Assembly: GCF_000187265.1 (NCBI RefSeq)
Contig: NZ_GL698429.1
Coordinates: 226,701 to 290,700 of the forward strand
Length of the DNA stretch: 64,000 bases
Reading direction: 5' to 3'
DNA from: Streptococcus equinus ATCC 9812
GTDB lineage: Bacteria > Bacillota > Bacilli > Lactobacillales > Streptococcaceae
The notes below the pieces were generated by a model, which made no database searches, was not told the DNA's origin, and saw nothing but the letters and a program-made list of their open reading frames with translations. A program made the position numbers and the translations under genes. Within the stretch, counting starts at the first letter, position 1; each line of letters starts with the position of its first letter. Positions 37,797 to 46,173 of the stretch are shown here, piece after piece.

Positions 37797-38644
37797 ATGA
37801 AAATCATCAATCAAGAATTATTGACTGGTGAGCGTGCTTGTTTTAAAGCAGAACATACAAAAATCACTCAATCAGTTTTTGCGGACGGCGAATCACCTTT
37901 AAAAGAAAGCCGCAATATTATTTTAGAAAATGATATTTTCCGTTGGAAATACCCGCTTTGGTATTCAAAACATGTTACAGCTGAAAATGTTCAGCTACTT
38001 GATACTGCACGTTCTGGAATCTGGTATACGCATGATATTAAAATCAAAAATAGTGTCATTCAAGCTCCCAAGACTTTCCGTCGCAGCTCAGCTATTGCTT
38101 TAGAAAATGTTCAAATGCCAAATGCTTTAGAAAGTTTGTGGTCATGTGAAGAGGTTAGATTAACAAATGTTAATGTGACTGGTGACTATTTTGGCATGAA
38201 TAGTAAGAATGTTAAGCTTGAAAATGTGACTATTACTGGTAATTATTGCTTTGATGGTGCTGAAAATGTGGAAGTCTCAAATAGTACTTTGCTATCCAAA
38301 GATGCTTTTTGGAACTGTAAGCACGTGGTTGTACGTGATTCGACAATCGTTGGCGAATACCTTGTGTGGAATACGAAGACATTACTTTTATCAATTGTAC
38401 GATTGAAAGTAATCAAGGGCTTTGTTATATGAAGCATGTTACGCTTGATAATTGTAAATTAATCTATTCAGATTTGGTCTTTGAGTACGTTGAGGATTTG
38501 CAAGCAGACATCAAGTCAGACATTATCAGCGTTAAAAATCCAATTTCGGGTTCAATTGTAGCTGACAATATCGGTGAGATTATTTTTGATGACCCTAACA
38601 TTAATAGCAATAAAACTAAGATTAGCTTGAGAAAGGCTGTGTGA
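37797..38644 (+). pseudogene. DUF3737 family protein, frameshifted
   Basis: Right-handed beta-helix-like repeat protein of the DUF3737 family, about 282 residues when repaired. Repeats of the type NVxLENVTITGNYxFDG run through the first 190 residues. Near 38376 one base is missing in AATACGAAGAC: ..GEYLVWNT shifts out of frame and stops at 38432, while EDITFINCTIESNQGLCYMKHVTLDNCKL continues in the next frame to 38644. GGAGGAA ribosome binding site intact. First gene behind MerR-type promoter A. Confidence 0.85.
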
Positions 38645-38647
38645 TAC

Positions 38648-39817
38648 GTGAAAAAATATCATTTTGATAAAATTGTCAATCGTCGTAAAGTGAATTCCTA
38701 TAAATGGGATGTTGGTGAGGATGAACTCCCGATGTGGGTTGCAGACATGGATTTTGACACAGCTCCAGAAATCAAATGTGCTATTCAGACACGTTTAAAT
38801 CAGGGTGCTCTTGGTTACAATACCGTGCCGGATTCATTTTTTGAGTCTTATATTTCATGGTGGGAGCGTCGACATGGTTTCACGCTTCAAAAAGAGTGGC
38901 TGATGTTTTGTACAGGTGCTGTTCCAGCGATTTCATCAATTGTCCGCAAGATGACGAAAGAAAATGACAAAGTCTTGCTCATCACTCCAGTCTATAACAT
39001 TTTTTACAATTCAATCTTGAACAACGGTCGTGAAGTTTTAGAGAGTCGCATGCTGTATGAGGATGGAAAGTACAGTATCGACTATGAGGATTTGGAAAAT
39101 AAGCTAGCGCAAGATGAGACGACTTTGATGATTTTTTGCAATCCACACAATCCAACAGGTTATGTCTGGACAAAAGCTGAGCTCGAAAAAATTGGTCAAC
39201 TTTGTCTAAAACATGATGTTCTTATCTTATCAGACGAAGTGCAGTGTGATTTGACACATCCAGGTAGTAAGTATACGCCTTTTGCATCAGTATCAGAGGC
39301 TATTTCAAATATCAGTATGACTTGTATGGCGCCGTCAAAAGCTTTTAATATCGCAGGACTGCAGACATCAGTGATTTCTGTGCCAAACGAAGCCCTTCGT
39401 AAACAAGTCAATCGTGGCATCAATACAGACGAAGTGGCAGAACCAAATTCATTTGCCATTCAAGCGACAGAAGCAGCTTTTAACGATTCTGAAGGTTGGT
39501 TAGATGAATTGAATCACTATTTGGCAACTAACCGCGCCTATCTAATTGAGCAAGTGAGTGAGACTTTCCCTGAAATTAAAATTGTTGAGGCAAAGGCGAC
39601 TTACCTTGCTTGGCTTGACTGCTCTGCTATTTCATAAGATACAACAGAATTATGTGCTTTTATCCGCCACGAAACAGGCTTAATCTTATCAAGCGGTGAG
39701 ATTTTTGGTGGCAATGGAAGAGCATTTATCAGATGGAACTATGCTTGCCCGCTTGAGCTATTAATTGATGTTGTGGAGTGTTTTAAAAAAGCAGTTAGAA
39801 AATATAGCGAGCAGTAA
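38648..39817 (+). pseudogene. PatB/MalY-type PLP C-S lyase, nonsense mutation
   Basis: Fold type I aminotransferase-like cystathionine beta-lyase, 389 codons. FCNPHNPTGYVWT, LSDEVQCDLTHPG and the PLP lysine in APSKAFNIAGLQ are intact. An in-frame TAA at 39635-39637 interrupts after ..AWLDCSAIS, and the same frame continues with DTTELCAFIRHETGLIL..GGNGRAFIRWNYACP to 39817. The missing 60 residues include conserved C-terminal sequence, so activity is doubtful. GTG start four bases after the DUF3737 stop. Confidence 0.88.
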
Positions 39818-40269
39818 ATGAAAAAATATCTAAGGATTTTGTTTATTGTGATGGCTGTGCTTTTATCAGCTTGCCAGCCAAGTCAGCAAAACCACATACA
39901 CAAAAGGTTTCAGGTGAAAAAATGATTAAAGTAAGTGTAAATAATAAAACATTTAAACTTCTTTTGAATGATTTGACTGCCGCGCGTGAGTTTCGAGACA
40001 GTCTTCCTTTGACGTTAAAGATGAGTGATGTTAATGGTAATGAGAAATACGCCGTGTTAGATAGAAAGTTTACCTCAGATAATCATTGAGCTGGAGAAAT
40101 CCACTCTGGTGATTTGAAATTATGGGCTGGTAATGGTTTGGTCTTGTTTTATGACGATTTTTCATCAAGCTATTCCCACACTGATTTAGGAAAAATAGTG
40201 GATGGTAGTGGACTTTCTGATAGTCTTGGACGTGGTAATATCTCGGTAACATTTGAAGAGGAGGATTAG
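39818..40269 (+). pseudogene. Cyclophilin-like fold lipoprotein, broken
   Basis: Opens with a lipoprotein signal (MKKYLRILFIVMAVLLSAC) one base after the patB stop. A frameshift between about 39870 and 39895 moves the reading into the frame of VSGEKMIKVSVNNKTFKLLLNDL..MSDVNGNEKYAVLD. An in-frame TGA at 40087-40089 then interrupts before AGEIHSGDLKLWAGNGLVLFYDDF and ..ISVTFEEED. Two lesions. The next gene is an intact paralogue without the signal peptide. Confidence 0.82.
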
Positions 40270-40270
40270 C

Positions 40271-40618
40271 ATGGCATTTGTAGTGACGGTTGCTGGCGAA
40301 AGCTTTGGGTTGATTTTAGAAAATAGTGCTAGCGCGAAAGCATTTGCCAAACTTTTGCCACTTGAGCTAGATATGGCTGATGTTAATGGCAATGAGAAAT
40401 TTTATTTACTAGCTGACCACCTACCAAGTCACGAACGCTGTTCTTGTTTGATAAAAGCAGGTGATTTATTACTATGTCAGACGAATGAACTGACCTTTTT
40501 CTATGATGATTGCAAGACTTGTTTTAAATACATTTATCTAGGGCATATCAAAGACACGAGTAGCTTTAGCAAAGCAATGGCTGGAAAAAACGTTACTGTT
40601 GTTTTTGAAGAAAAGTAG
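40271..40618 (+). CDS. Cyclophilin-like fold protein
   Basis: 115 residues, intact. Shares the domain plan of the broken lipoprotein upstream: FGLILENSASAKAFAKLLPLELDMADVNGNEKFYLLAD, then GDLLLCQTNELTFFYDD and a C-terminal VTVVFEE. No signal peptide, so cytoplasmic. The domain resembles the cyclophilin_like/DUF families of small beta-barrel proteins; a peptidyl-prolyl isomerase role is not demonstrated. ATG at 40271 follows AGAGGAGG inside the end of the pseudogene. Confidence 0.75.
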   Translation: MAFVVTVAGESFGLILENSASAKAFAKLLPLELDMADVNGNEKFYLLADHLPSHERCSCLIKAGDLLLCQTNELTFFYDDCKTCFKYIYLGHIKDTSSFSKAMAGKNVTVVFEEK

Positions 40619-40659
40619 GATAGTCTTGACCGCTTCGAGAAATTACTGCTTTTTTTGCT

Positions 40660-40665
40660 ATAATG
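40660..40665 (+). promoter_or_regulatory. -10 box of the NimA-like gene
   Basis: TATAAT immediately after a T tract, giving a short leader. Confidence 0.5.
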
Positions 40666-40696
40666 TTTGAAAAAAGAAATGATGGGATGGCAACCT

Positions 40697-41197
40697 ATGA
40701 CAAAAATGAGACGTCGTGACCGTGAAGTGACTGACTTGACAGAAATCAAAGCTATTGTTGAGAAAAATATGATTTTGCATTTAGGGCTTTTTGATGAGGA
40801 ATTTCCTTACGTTGTCCCTTTGCATTATGGATATGAGTACCGTGAAGAAACTGACCAGTTTACTTTTTACACACACGGTGCGAGACAAGGGCATAAAATT
40901 GATTTAATCTACCAAAATCCCAATGTTTGTGTTCAGATTGAGGGAGAAGTGGTGCCTGATTACGACTATGACGTGCCTTGTAAATACGGTGCTTTTTTTA
41001 GTTCGTTTATCGGACGTGGAAAAGCAGAGCTTCTCGAAGATTCAGATCAAAAAGCCTACGCCCTTAATCTACTCATGCAGCACCAAGCTGGAAAAACATT
41101 TGAATTCACCGAAAAAATGACAAAACCAGTCGGCGTGATTAAGATTGTGATTGATCAATATTCCGCCAAAGCTAAGACAATGATGCCTAAAAAATAA
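40697..41197 (+). CDS. Pyridoxamine 5'-phosphate oxidase-like FMN-binding protein (NimA-type)
   Basis: About 166 residues of the split-barrel flavin-binding fold: MRRRDREVTDLTEIKAIVEKNMILHLGLFDEEFPYVVPLHYGYE at the N-terminus, YTHGARQGHKIDLIYQNPNVCVQIEGE in the core. The NimA/5-nitroimidazole reductase subgroup is the nearest match; the physiological substrate is unknown. ATG codons at 40679 and 40697 are both possible; MRRRDREV is the usual family start. Own promoter and terminator. Confidence 0.8.
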   Translation: MTKMRRRDREVTDLTEIKAIVEKNMILHLGLFDEEFPYVVPLHYGYEYREETDQFTFYTHGARQGHKIDLIYQNPNVCVQIEGEVVPDYDYDVPCKYGAFFSSFIGRGKAELLEDSDQKAYALNLLMQHQAGKTFEFTEKMTKPVGVIKIVIDQYSAKAKTMMPKK

Positions 41198-41206
41198 TAG
41201 AAAAAC

Positions 41207-41238
41207 AACTAATCTAAAGTAGATTGGTTACTTTTTTT
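41207..41238 (+). terminator. Terminator of the NimA-like gene
   Basis: AACTAATCTA and TAGATTGGTT stem followed by seven T residues. Confidence 0.75.
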
Positions 41239-41269
41239 GTTAATAAAGATAGAAAATTAAAAAATTCAC

Positions 41270-41300
41270 TTGACTTGGAGCTAACTCAATGGTGTACAGT
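41270..41300 (+). promoter_or_regulatory. MerR-type promoter B (MATE)
   Basis: TTGACT, 19-bp spacer, TACAGT, with CTTGGAGCTAACTCAATGG as spacer dyad. Same architecture as promoters A, C and D. Confidence 0.7.
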
Positions 41301-41330
41301 AACAGATGATGTTAGAAAGAGGAGAAAACT

Positions 41331-42396
41331 ATGGAAAGTGATGTAGTTGCAGCACAGCAAAACACGTATTTTTTAGTAATCGTGATATAGAAAAATTGTT
41401 CATTCCTTCGATTATTGAACAAGGTTTGGAATATCTGGTGGGCTTAATCGCCTCAATTTTGGTTTCAAAAGTTGGTGAAGCAGCAGTGTCAGGAGTATCC
41501 TTGGTTGAATTTCTTATGGCGCTCTTTATCAGTATCTTTGCTGCATTGGCAACGGGTGGTGGCATTGTTGCAGGTCAATACTTAGGTGACCGTGATAGTA
41601 AAAATGCTAATAAAGCTGTCAATCAGTTGGTCAAATTCACATTGTATTTTAGCTTAATGATCACTATTTTAATTTTTGTGATTAAGCCATTTATCTTAAG
41701 TCATTTATTTGGAACGATTACACCTGAGGTTCATTCGCAAGCAGATCGCTACTTTAATATCGTTGCTTTATCAACACCGTTTATTGCTCTTTATAATTCG
41801 GGTGCAGCGATTTTTAGAACCCTAAACAAATCACGCTTTCCGATGAATATTATGTTGGTCATGAATGGCTTGAATATTTTAATGGGGATTAGTTTGATTT
41901 ATGGCCTTGGTTGGGGCGTTGAAGGAGTAGCTGTACCGATTCTTTTTTCACGTGTTGGCGCAATGATTTTAGTGCCTTGGTTTGCCTATCATCTAACGTC
42001 TGAATTGACTTTAGGAAATTTTTTGAAAGAAAAAGTTGACTGGAAAATGATTAAGAAGGTTCTTAGTGCAGAATATTACAAACGTAAAGTTAGCCGAATC
42101 ATCCATATTACAAATGCTTGTCTTTCAGCTGCTGTTATAGCTTTAATGCCTTTGTTAATGAAATTATATAATCTATCAGCTGTCTTTCGTAGTGCGGGTG
42201 ATACAAATTTTCCAATGGTCATCAGTATTTCTTCTATGCTTTTAGTTCGTGTAGTATGTGCCTACTTTTTTCTGTTAACCTTAGAATGGGGATGCTAGGA
42301 ACTTGGGCGGCTATGTTTCTAGACTGGTTTGTTAAAGGAATTATTCATGAAATCCGTTACCATAAGGGGACATGGAAAAATTATAAGTTAGTGTAA
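41331..42396 (+). pseudogene. MATE family efflux transporter, multiply broken
   Basis: The ATG at 41331 (after AGAGGAGA) reads 19 codons to a stop. A one-base change in the T run 41369-41374 restores SNRDIEKLFIPSIIEQGLEYLVG. The middle is shortened: after ..VDWKMIKKVLS about 100 residues expected in MATE proteins are missing before FRSAGDTNFPMV. Near 42293 another frameshift turns ..TLEWG into C-stop, while MLGTWAAMFLDWFVKGIIHEIRYHKGTWKNY continues in a second frame to 42396. At least three lesions. Confidence 0.85.
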
Positions 42397-42469
42397 GAAA
42401 AGATTTCCTCACTAGCTTGGTGGGGAATTTTTATTGGGAAACTATGCTTTTTAGGCATTGGATATATCA

Positions 42470-42483
42470 AATATAAGTATTTG
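42470..42483. promoter_or_regulatory. Putative LysR operator, copy 2
   Basis: AATATAAGTATTTG, identical to the 14-mer at 37651-37664, about 60 bases before the MFS start. Confidence 0.4.
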
Positions 42484-42540
42484 TAATGGCCGGCATTCCT
42501 TGTTATGATAATGGTAGAAGTTAAGGAAAGGAAGTGTCGA

Positions 42541-43701
42541 ATGCAGAAAACTTCAAACCGTTCATTGGTTTTACTGTTAACAATCGGTGTATTTGGGATT
42601 TTGAATACTGAAATGGGGATAACGGGTATCTTACCACATATTTCTGAGCATTATGGTATTTCACTAACTACAGCCAGTCTGTTGGTATCTGGATTTGCTT
42701 TAGTCGTGGCTATCGCAGGACCAACCATGCCCTTACTGTTTTCAAAGGTCAACCGAAGGTCTGTTATGCTTTTGGCTACCGGTGCTTTTGCTTTGAGCAC
42801 TATCGTTTCAATTTTCGCACCAAACTTCACTGTTTTACTGATTGCGCGTGTTCTACCAGCAATTTTTCATCCTGTATATGTTTCTATGGCAATGACGGTT
42901 GCAGCTACATCGGTTCCTGAAAATGAATCGCAAAAAGCAGTTGCTCAAGTTTTTATGGGAGTTTCAGCTGGAACGCTGCTTGGAGTGCCAGTTTCTAATT
43001 TTTTAGCTAGCCAATTCTCGCTCAGCTTAGCCATGCTTTTTTTTGCTGTTATTAATTTACTTGTTTTTATCGGAACCATAGTTTTAGTGCCATCGATGCC
43101 AGTGACACGTGGCTTGTCTTATGGACAACAATTAAGTATTTTAAAACGAAAAACGATATGGATTTCTATTATAAGCGTTATTTTATTGAATGGAGCTGTG
43201 CTTGGTTTTAATTCCTATATGTCAGATTTCTTAGCGACTTTCTCACAAATCAACGTTAATTTAATCGCCTTGGTTTTGTTAAGTATTGGCTTGGCTAATA
43301 TTATCGGTAATGCTCTGGCTGGAAAATTCTTAGACAAAAATGCTCATCAATTATTGATTAGTTTACCAATCGTCCTAATTATTAATCTAGCTTTGCTATT
43401 TTTCTTTGGAAATCAAGCACTAACAATGATGATTTTAGTTGTCATTTTTGGAATGTTTGGTGGACTTGCAGGAAATGTGAATCAATATATGATTTATAGC
43501 GTTGGTGATGATGCACCCGATTTTGCTAACGGCTTATTTTTAGCAGCTGCTAATCTTGGTGTGACTGTTGGGACATCGTTTACAGGTAAATTTATTGACA
43601 TCGGAAATGGTAGTCAGTTTAGCATTTGGGGAAGTATCATAATGTTGTTATTTGCTTTTTTAACGATACAAATTCGACAGAAGTGGCTTTCAAACAAATA
43701 A
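42541..43701 (+). CDS. MFS transporter (DHA1-type efflux)
   Basis: Twelve-helix major facilitator of 386 residues. Helix 1 has the DHA1-like NTEMGITGILPHI, the 2-3 loop has PLLFSKVNRRSVMLLATGAF, and helix 5 has GVSAGTLLGVPVSNFLA. Probably exports a drug or metabolite. ATG at 42541 follows AAGGAAAGGAAG. A sequence shared with the lysR promoter region lies upstream and suggests the LysR protein at 36.7 kb regulates it. Intact, although the gene just upstream is broken. Confidence 0.87.
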   Translation: MQKTSNRSLVLLLTIGVFGILNTEMGITGILPHISEHYGISLTTASLLVSGFALVVAIAGPTMPLLFSKVNRRSVMLLATGAFALSTIVSIFAPNFTVLLIARVLPAIFHPVYVSMAMTVAATSVPENESQKAVAQVFMGVSAGTLLGVPVSNFLASQFSLSLAMLFFAVINLLVFIGTIVLVPSMPVTRGLSYGQQLSILKRKTIWISIISVILLNGAVLGFNSYMSDFLATFSQINVNLIALVLLSIGLANIIGNALAGKFLDKNAHQLLISLPIVLIINLALLFFFGNQALTMMILVVIFGMFGGLAGNVNQYMIYSVGDDAPDFANGLFLAAANLGVTVGTSFTGKFIDIGNGSQFSIWGSIIMLLFAFLTIQIRQKWLSNK

Positions 43702-43727
43702 TTTTATTGAAATTTTGATAAATCATC

Positions 43728-43758
43728 TTGACTTAGAGCGGACTTCAAGGTGTAAAGT
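43728..43758 (+). promoter_or_regulatory. MerR-type promoter C (alpha/beta hydrolase)
   Basis: TTGACT, 19-bp spacer, TAAAGT, with dyad CTTGACTTAGAG..CTTCAAGG. Confidence 0.7.
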
Positions 43759-43869
43759 AACTACTAGAAAAAGATTTCAAAGCTTTTTGTCGACAAATTT
43801 TTTAAATTATTTTAGGTTAGTGTTACACTTTAAGTAACATCATAAACACATAATAAAAAGGAGAATAAG

Positions 43870-44841
43870 ATGACTGAACAATTACATTTGGTACAAGAAT
43901 GGGATAAAGTTTTCCCAAAAAGTGACAAAGTTGACCACAAAAAAGTGACTTTCCATAATCACTTTGGTATTACTTTAGCTGCTGATATGTATACGCCTAA
44001 GAATGCTTCAGGCAAATTGCCAGCACTTGCTGTATCAGGACCTTTTGGAGCTGTAAAGGAACAATCTTCAGGACTTTATGCGCAAGAAATGGCAGAGCGT
44101 GGTATCTTGACAATTGCTTTTGACCCGTCTTACACAGGAGAATCAGGCGGTACTCCACGTTATATGCAATCGCCAGACATTAATACCGAAGATTTCCAAG
44201 CAGCTGTTGATTATCTATCAACGCTTGAAAATGTTGATGCGGATAAAATTGGTATCATCGGTATTTGTGGTTGGGGAGGCATTGCCCTTAATGCAGCAGC
44301 GATTGACCCACGTATCAAAGTAACAGTAGCCTCAACTATGTATGACATGTCTCGAATTGCTGGAAATGGTTATTTTGATTCAGCTGATAATGAAGAAGCA
44401 CGTTACCAAGCTCGTCTAGCTCTTGCAAATCAACGTACCAAAGATTATCAAAATGGTGATTACGCTCTAGCTGGTGGTGTGGTTGACCCTCTTCCAGAAG
44501 ACGCACCGCAATTTGTCAAAGATTATTATGCTTATTACAAACAACCGCGTGGTTATCATGCACGTAGCCTTAATTCTAATAATGGTTGGGCAGTTCAATC
44601 AAATACAAGTTTCCTAAATACGCGTTTCCTTCACTATACTGATGAAATTCGTAATGCTGTGCTTGTCGTTCATGGTGACAAGGCTCACTCATATTATATG
44701 GGTAAAGATGCCTTTGAAAAATTGACTGGCGACAACAAGAAGATGATTTCTGTAGTAGGTGCAAGTCACTGTGACCTTTATGACCAAAAAGATATCATCC
44801 CATTTGATGACATTGAAAAATTCATCAACGAAAATCTATAA
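43870..44841 (+). CDS. Alpha/beta hydrolase, dienelactone hydrolase-like with Cys nucleophile
   Basis: 323 residues. The nucleophile elbow reads GICGWGG (GxCxG) near residue 136, so cysteine replaces the usual serine, as in dienelactone hydrolases. The acid is probably in VVHGDKAHS and the histidine in VGASHCDLYD. AKGGAGAA-type ribosome binding site. The promoter belongs to the MerR set, so expression probably rises with electrophile or oxidative stress. The substrate is unknown. Monocistronic. Confidence 0.83.
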   Translation: MTEQLHLVQEWDKVFPKSDKVDHKKVTFHNHFGITLAADMYTPKNASGKLPALAVSGPFGAVKEQSSGLYAQEMAERGILTIAFDPSYTGESGGTPRYMQSPDINTEDFQAAVDYLSTLENVDADKIGIIGICGWGGIALNAAAIDPRIKVTVASTMYDMSRIAGNGYFDSADNEEARYQARLALANQRTKDYQNGDYALAGGVVDPLPEDAPQFVKDYYAYYKQPRGYHARSLNSNNGWAVQSNTSFLNTRFLHYTDEIRNAVLVVHGDKAHSYYMGKDAFEKLTGDNKKMISVVGASHCDLYDQKDIIPFDDIEKFINENL

Positions 44842-44884
44842 TTAAGTTTATAGTATTCATAAATTAACTTTCTTTGCGAATATA

Positions 44885-44917
44885 AAAAAACTTCCGTCTG
44901 TTAAGGCGGAAGTTTTT
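44885..44917. terminator. Bidirectional terminator (hydrolase/macrodomain)
   Basis: AAACTTCCG and CGGAAGTTT stem with A and T tails; serves both converging genes. Confidence 0.85.
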
Positions 44918-44920
44918 GGT

Positions 44921-45700
44921 TTAACGAAGTAATTCTTGATAAAGAGCAACTTCATCTTCAGCAACGTTGAAAATAATTTTCTTAACGTATTTACTTTGTG
45001 CCAAGAAATTTTTGACTGTATTTACAGCGATTCTAGCAGCATCTTCGTTAACGAAATGTTTATCGTGATTTGTTGCTAGCGACGCTAGTGCTACAGACTC
45101 TAACTGATTTTTTTCAGCTAAGGTCAAGCAAGAAAGATAACTTTGTGCAAGTAAATCAGCATCAGATTCTGTCAAATGTTCATTGATAGCTGGTCCAACA
45201 GTGTGGAGAATGAATTTTGCTGGAAGATTATAACCAGGTGTGATTTTAGCACTACCTTCTGGTTCGTCATGTCCTTGATCCTTCATCAGATTGTAGCATT
45301 CCAAACGTAGTTGAACACCAGCGTAAGTATGAATCGTGTTGTCAGCACATTCGTGAAGAGGTTGGAAACAACCAAGCATTTGGTGGTTTGCCATATTGAC
45401 AATAGCATCAACCTGAAGACGTGAAATATCTCCTTTCCACACATATAATCGATCATCTGTGGCGAGTGGTTGAATGTGATTTAAAAAGACAACAACGCGC
45501 TCAGCTTTTTTTAATTGAAGATAGTCATTTTGTATAATCAAAAAGCGTGTTGAAACAGCCATAGGCGGTCTAACATTGAGAAGAGCTCGCAAAAGTGCTT
45601 CTTGTCCAGGTAAATCTTCAGGCACATCGATAGCTTTGAATTGTGGATTTTCCATAATCAGGTAATCTAAAAGGAAGTTTACCATTTCTTTCTTAGTCAT
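44921..45700 (-). CDS. Macrodomain protein-ADP-ribose hydrolase
   Basis: 259 residues. A helical N-terminal extension (1-90) precedes the macrodomain: GDISRLQVDAIVNMANHQMLGCFQPLHECADNTIHTYAG, then GSAKITPGYNLPAKFILHTVGP. The GC-x5-HxC arrangement (Cys with HEC) is that of zinc-dependent macrodomains found in streptococci and staphylococci, which remove ADP-ribose from proteins. The usual partners (SirTM and lipoylated GcvH-L) are not adjacent here. AAGGAG ribosome binding site on the minus strand. Confidence 0.88.
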   Translation of the reverse strand: MTKKEMVNFLLDYLIMENPQFKAIDVPEDLPGQEALLRALLNVRPPMAVSTRFLIIQNDYLQLKKAERVVVFLNHIQPLATDDRLYVWKGDISRLQVDAIVNMANHQMLGCFQPLHECADNTIHTYAGVQLRLECYNLMKDQGHDEPEGSAKITPGYNLPAKFILHTVGPAINEHLTESDADLLAQSYLSCLTLAEKNQLESVALASLATNHDKHFVNEDAARIAVNTVKNFLAQSKYVKKIIFNVAEDEVALYQELLR

Positions 45701-45796
45701 ACGGACTCCTTACTAAATATATAAAATCGCTTACTCAGATTTTAGTATATCACCTTTTTAAGGAATTCGCATTAAGAAAAAGTAGACTTTCTTAGC

Positions 45797-46057
45797 CTAT
45801 TTTTTGATAATCATCTCAATAACTTTAGCAAGTTTTTCTTCTTGAAGTTCAGGATCTTGTACAGGCTCCTCAATGACTTGATTGATTTTATTTGCAATCA
45901 CAATTCCAATAGTACGATTGATGCTTGATCTGACAGCTGTAAGTTGAGTCACGATATCTATGCATTCTTGCTCTTCGTTAATCATTTTTTGAATGCCACG
46001 TAGCTGCCCTTCAGCACGTTTTAAACGATTGAGAATATCTTTTTTATCTGTTTTCAT
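45797..46057 (-). CDS. CsoR/CstR-family repressor with a single cysteine
   Basis: Four-helix repressor of the CsoR/RcnR/CstR (DUF156) family, 86 residues. DILNRLKRAEGQLRGIQKMI and QECIDIVTQLTAVRSSINRTIGI are typical. Cys32 matches the first sensor cysteine, but the second-helix positions that would hold His and the second Cys are Lys57 and Val61, and there is no other Cys. It is divergent from a rhodanese operon, so persulfide sensing (CstR-like) is more likely than copper. AGGAGG ribosome binding site. Confidence 0.87.
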   Translation of the reverse strand: MKTDKKDILNRLKRAEGQLRGIQKMINEEQECIDIVTQLTAVRSSINRTIGIVIANKINQVIEEPVQDPELQEEKLAKVIEMIIKK

Positions 46058-46077
46058 GAGGCCTCCTTTTTATATAT

Positions 46078-46096
46078 TATACCGGTGGTAGGTATA
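46078..46096. promoter_or_regulatory. Operator 1 of the CstR-like repressor
   Basis: TATACC, 7-base spacer, GGTATA: inverted repeat upstream of the repressor gene. Confidence 0.6.
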
Positions 46097-46121
46097 GTTG
46101 TCAAACTTGAAACCTTTTCGT

Positions 46122-46172
46122 TGACAGAATAAAAGTCTCTATGATATCATTCTTTTATACCTATAGGGGTAT
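46122..46172 (+). promoter_or_regulatory. Promoter and operator 2 of the rhodanese operon
   Basis: TTGACA with 18-bp spacing to TATCAT, followed at 46157-46172 by ATACCTATAGGGGTAT, close to the CsoR/CstR operator form ATACC..GGGGTAT. Binding would cover the transcription start. Confidence 0.65.
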
Positions 46173-46173
46173 T

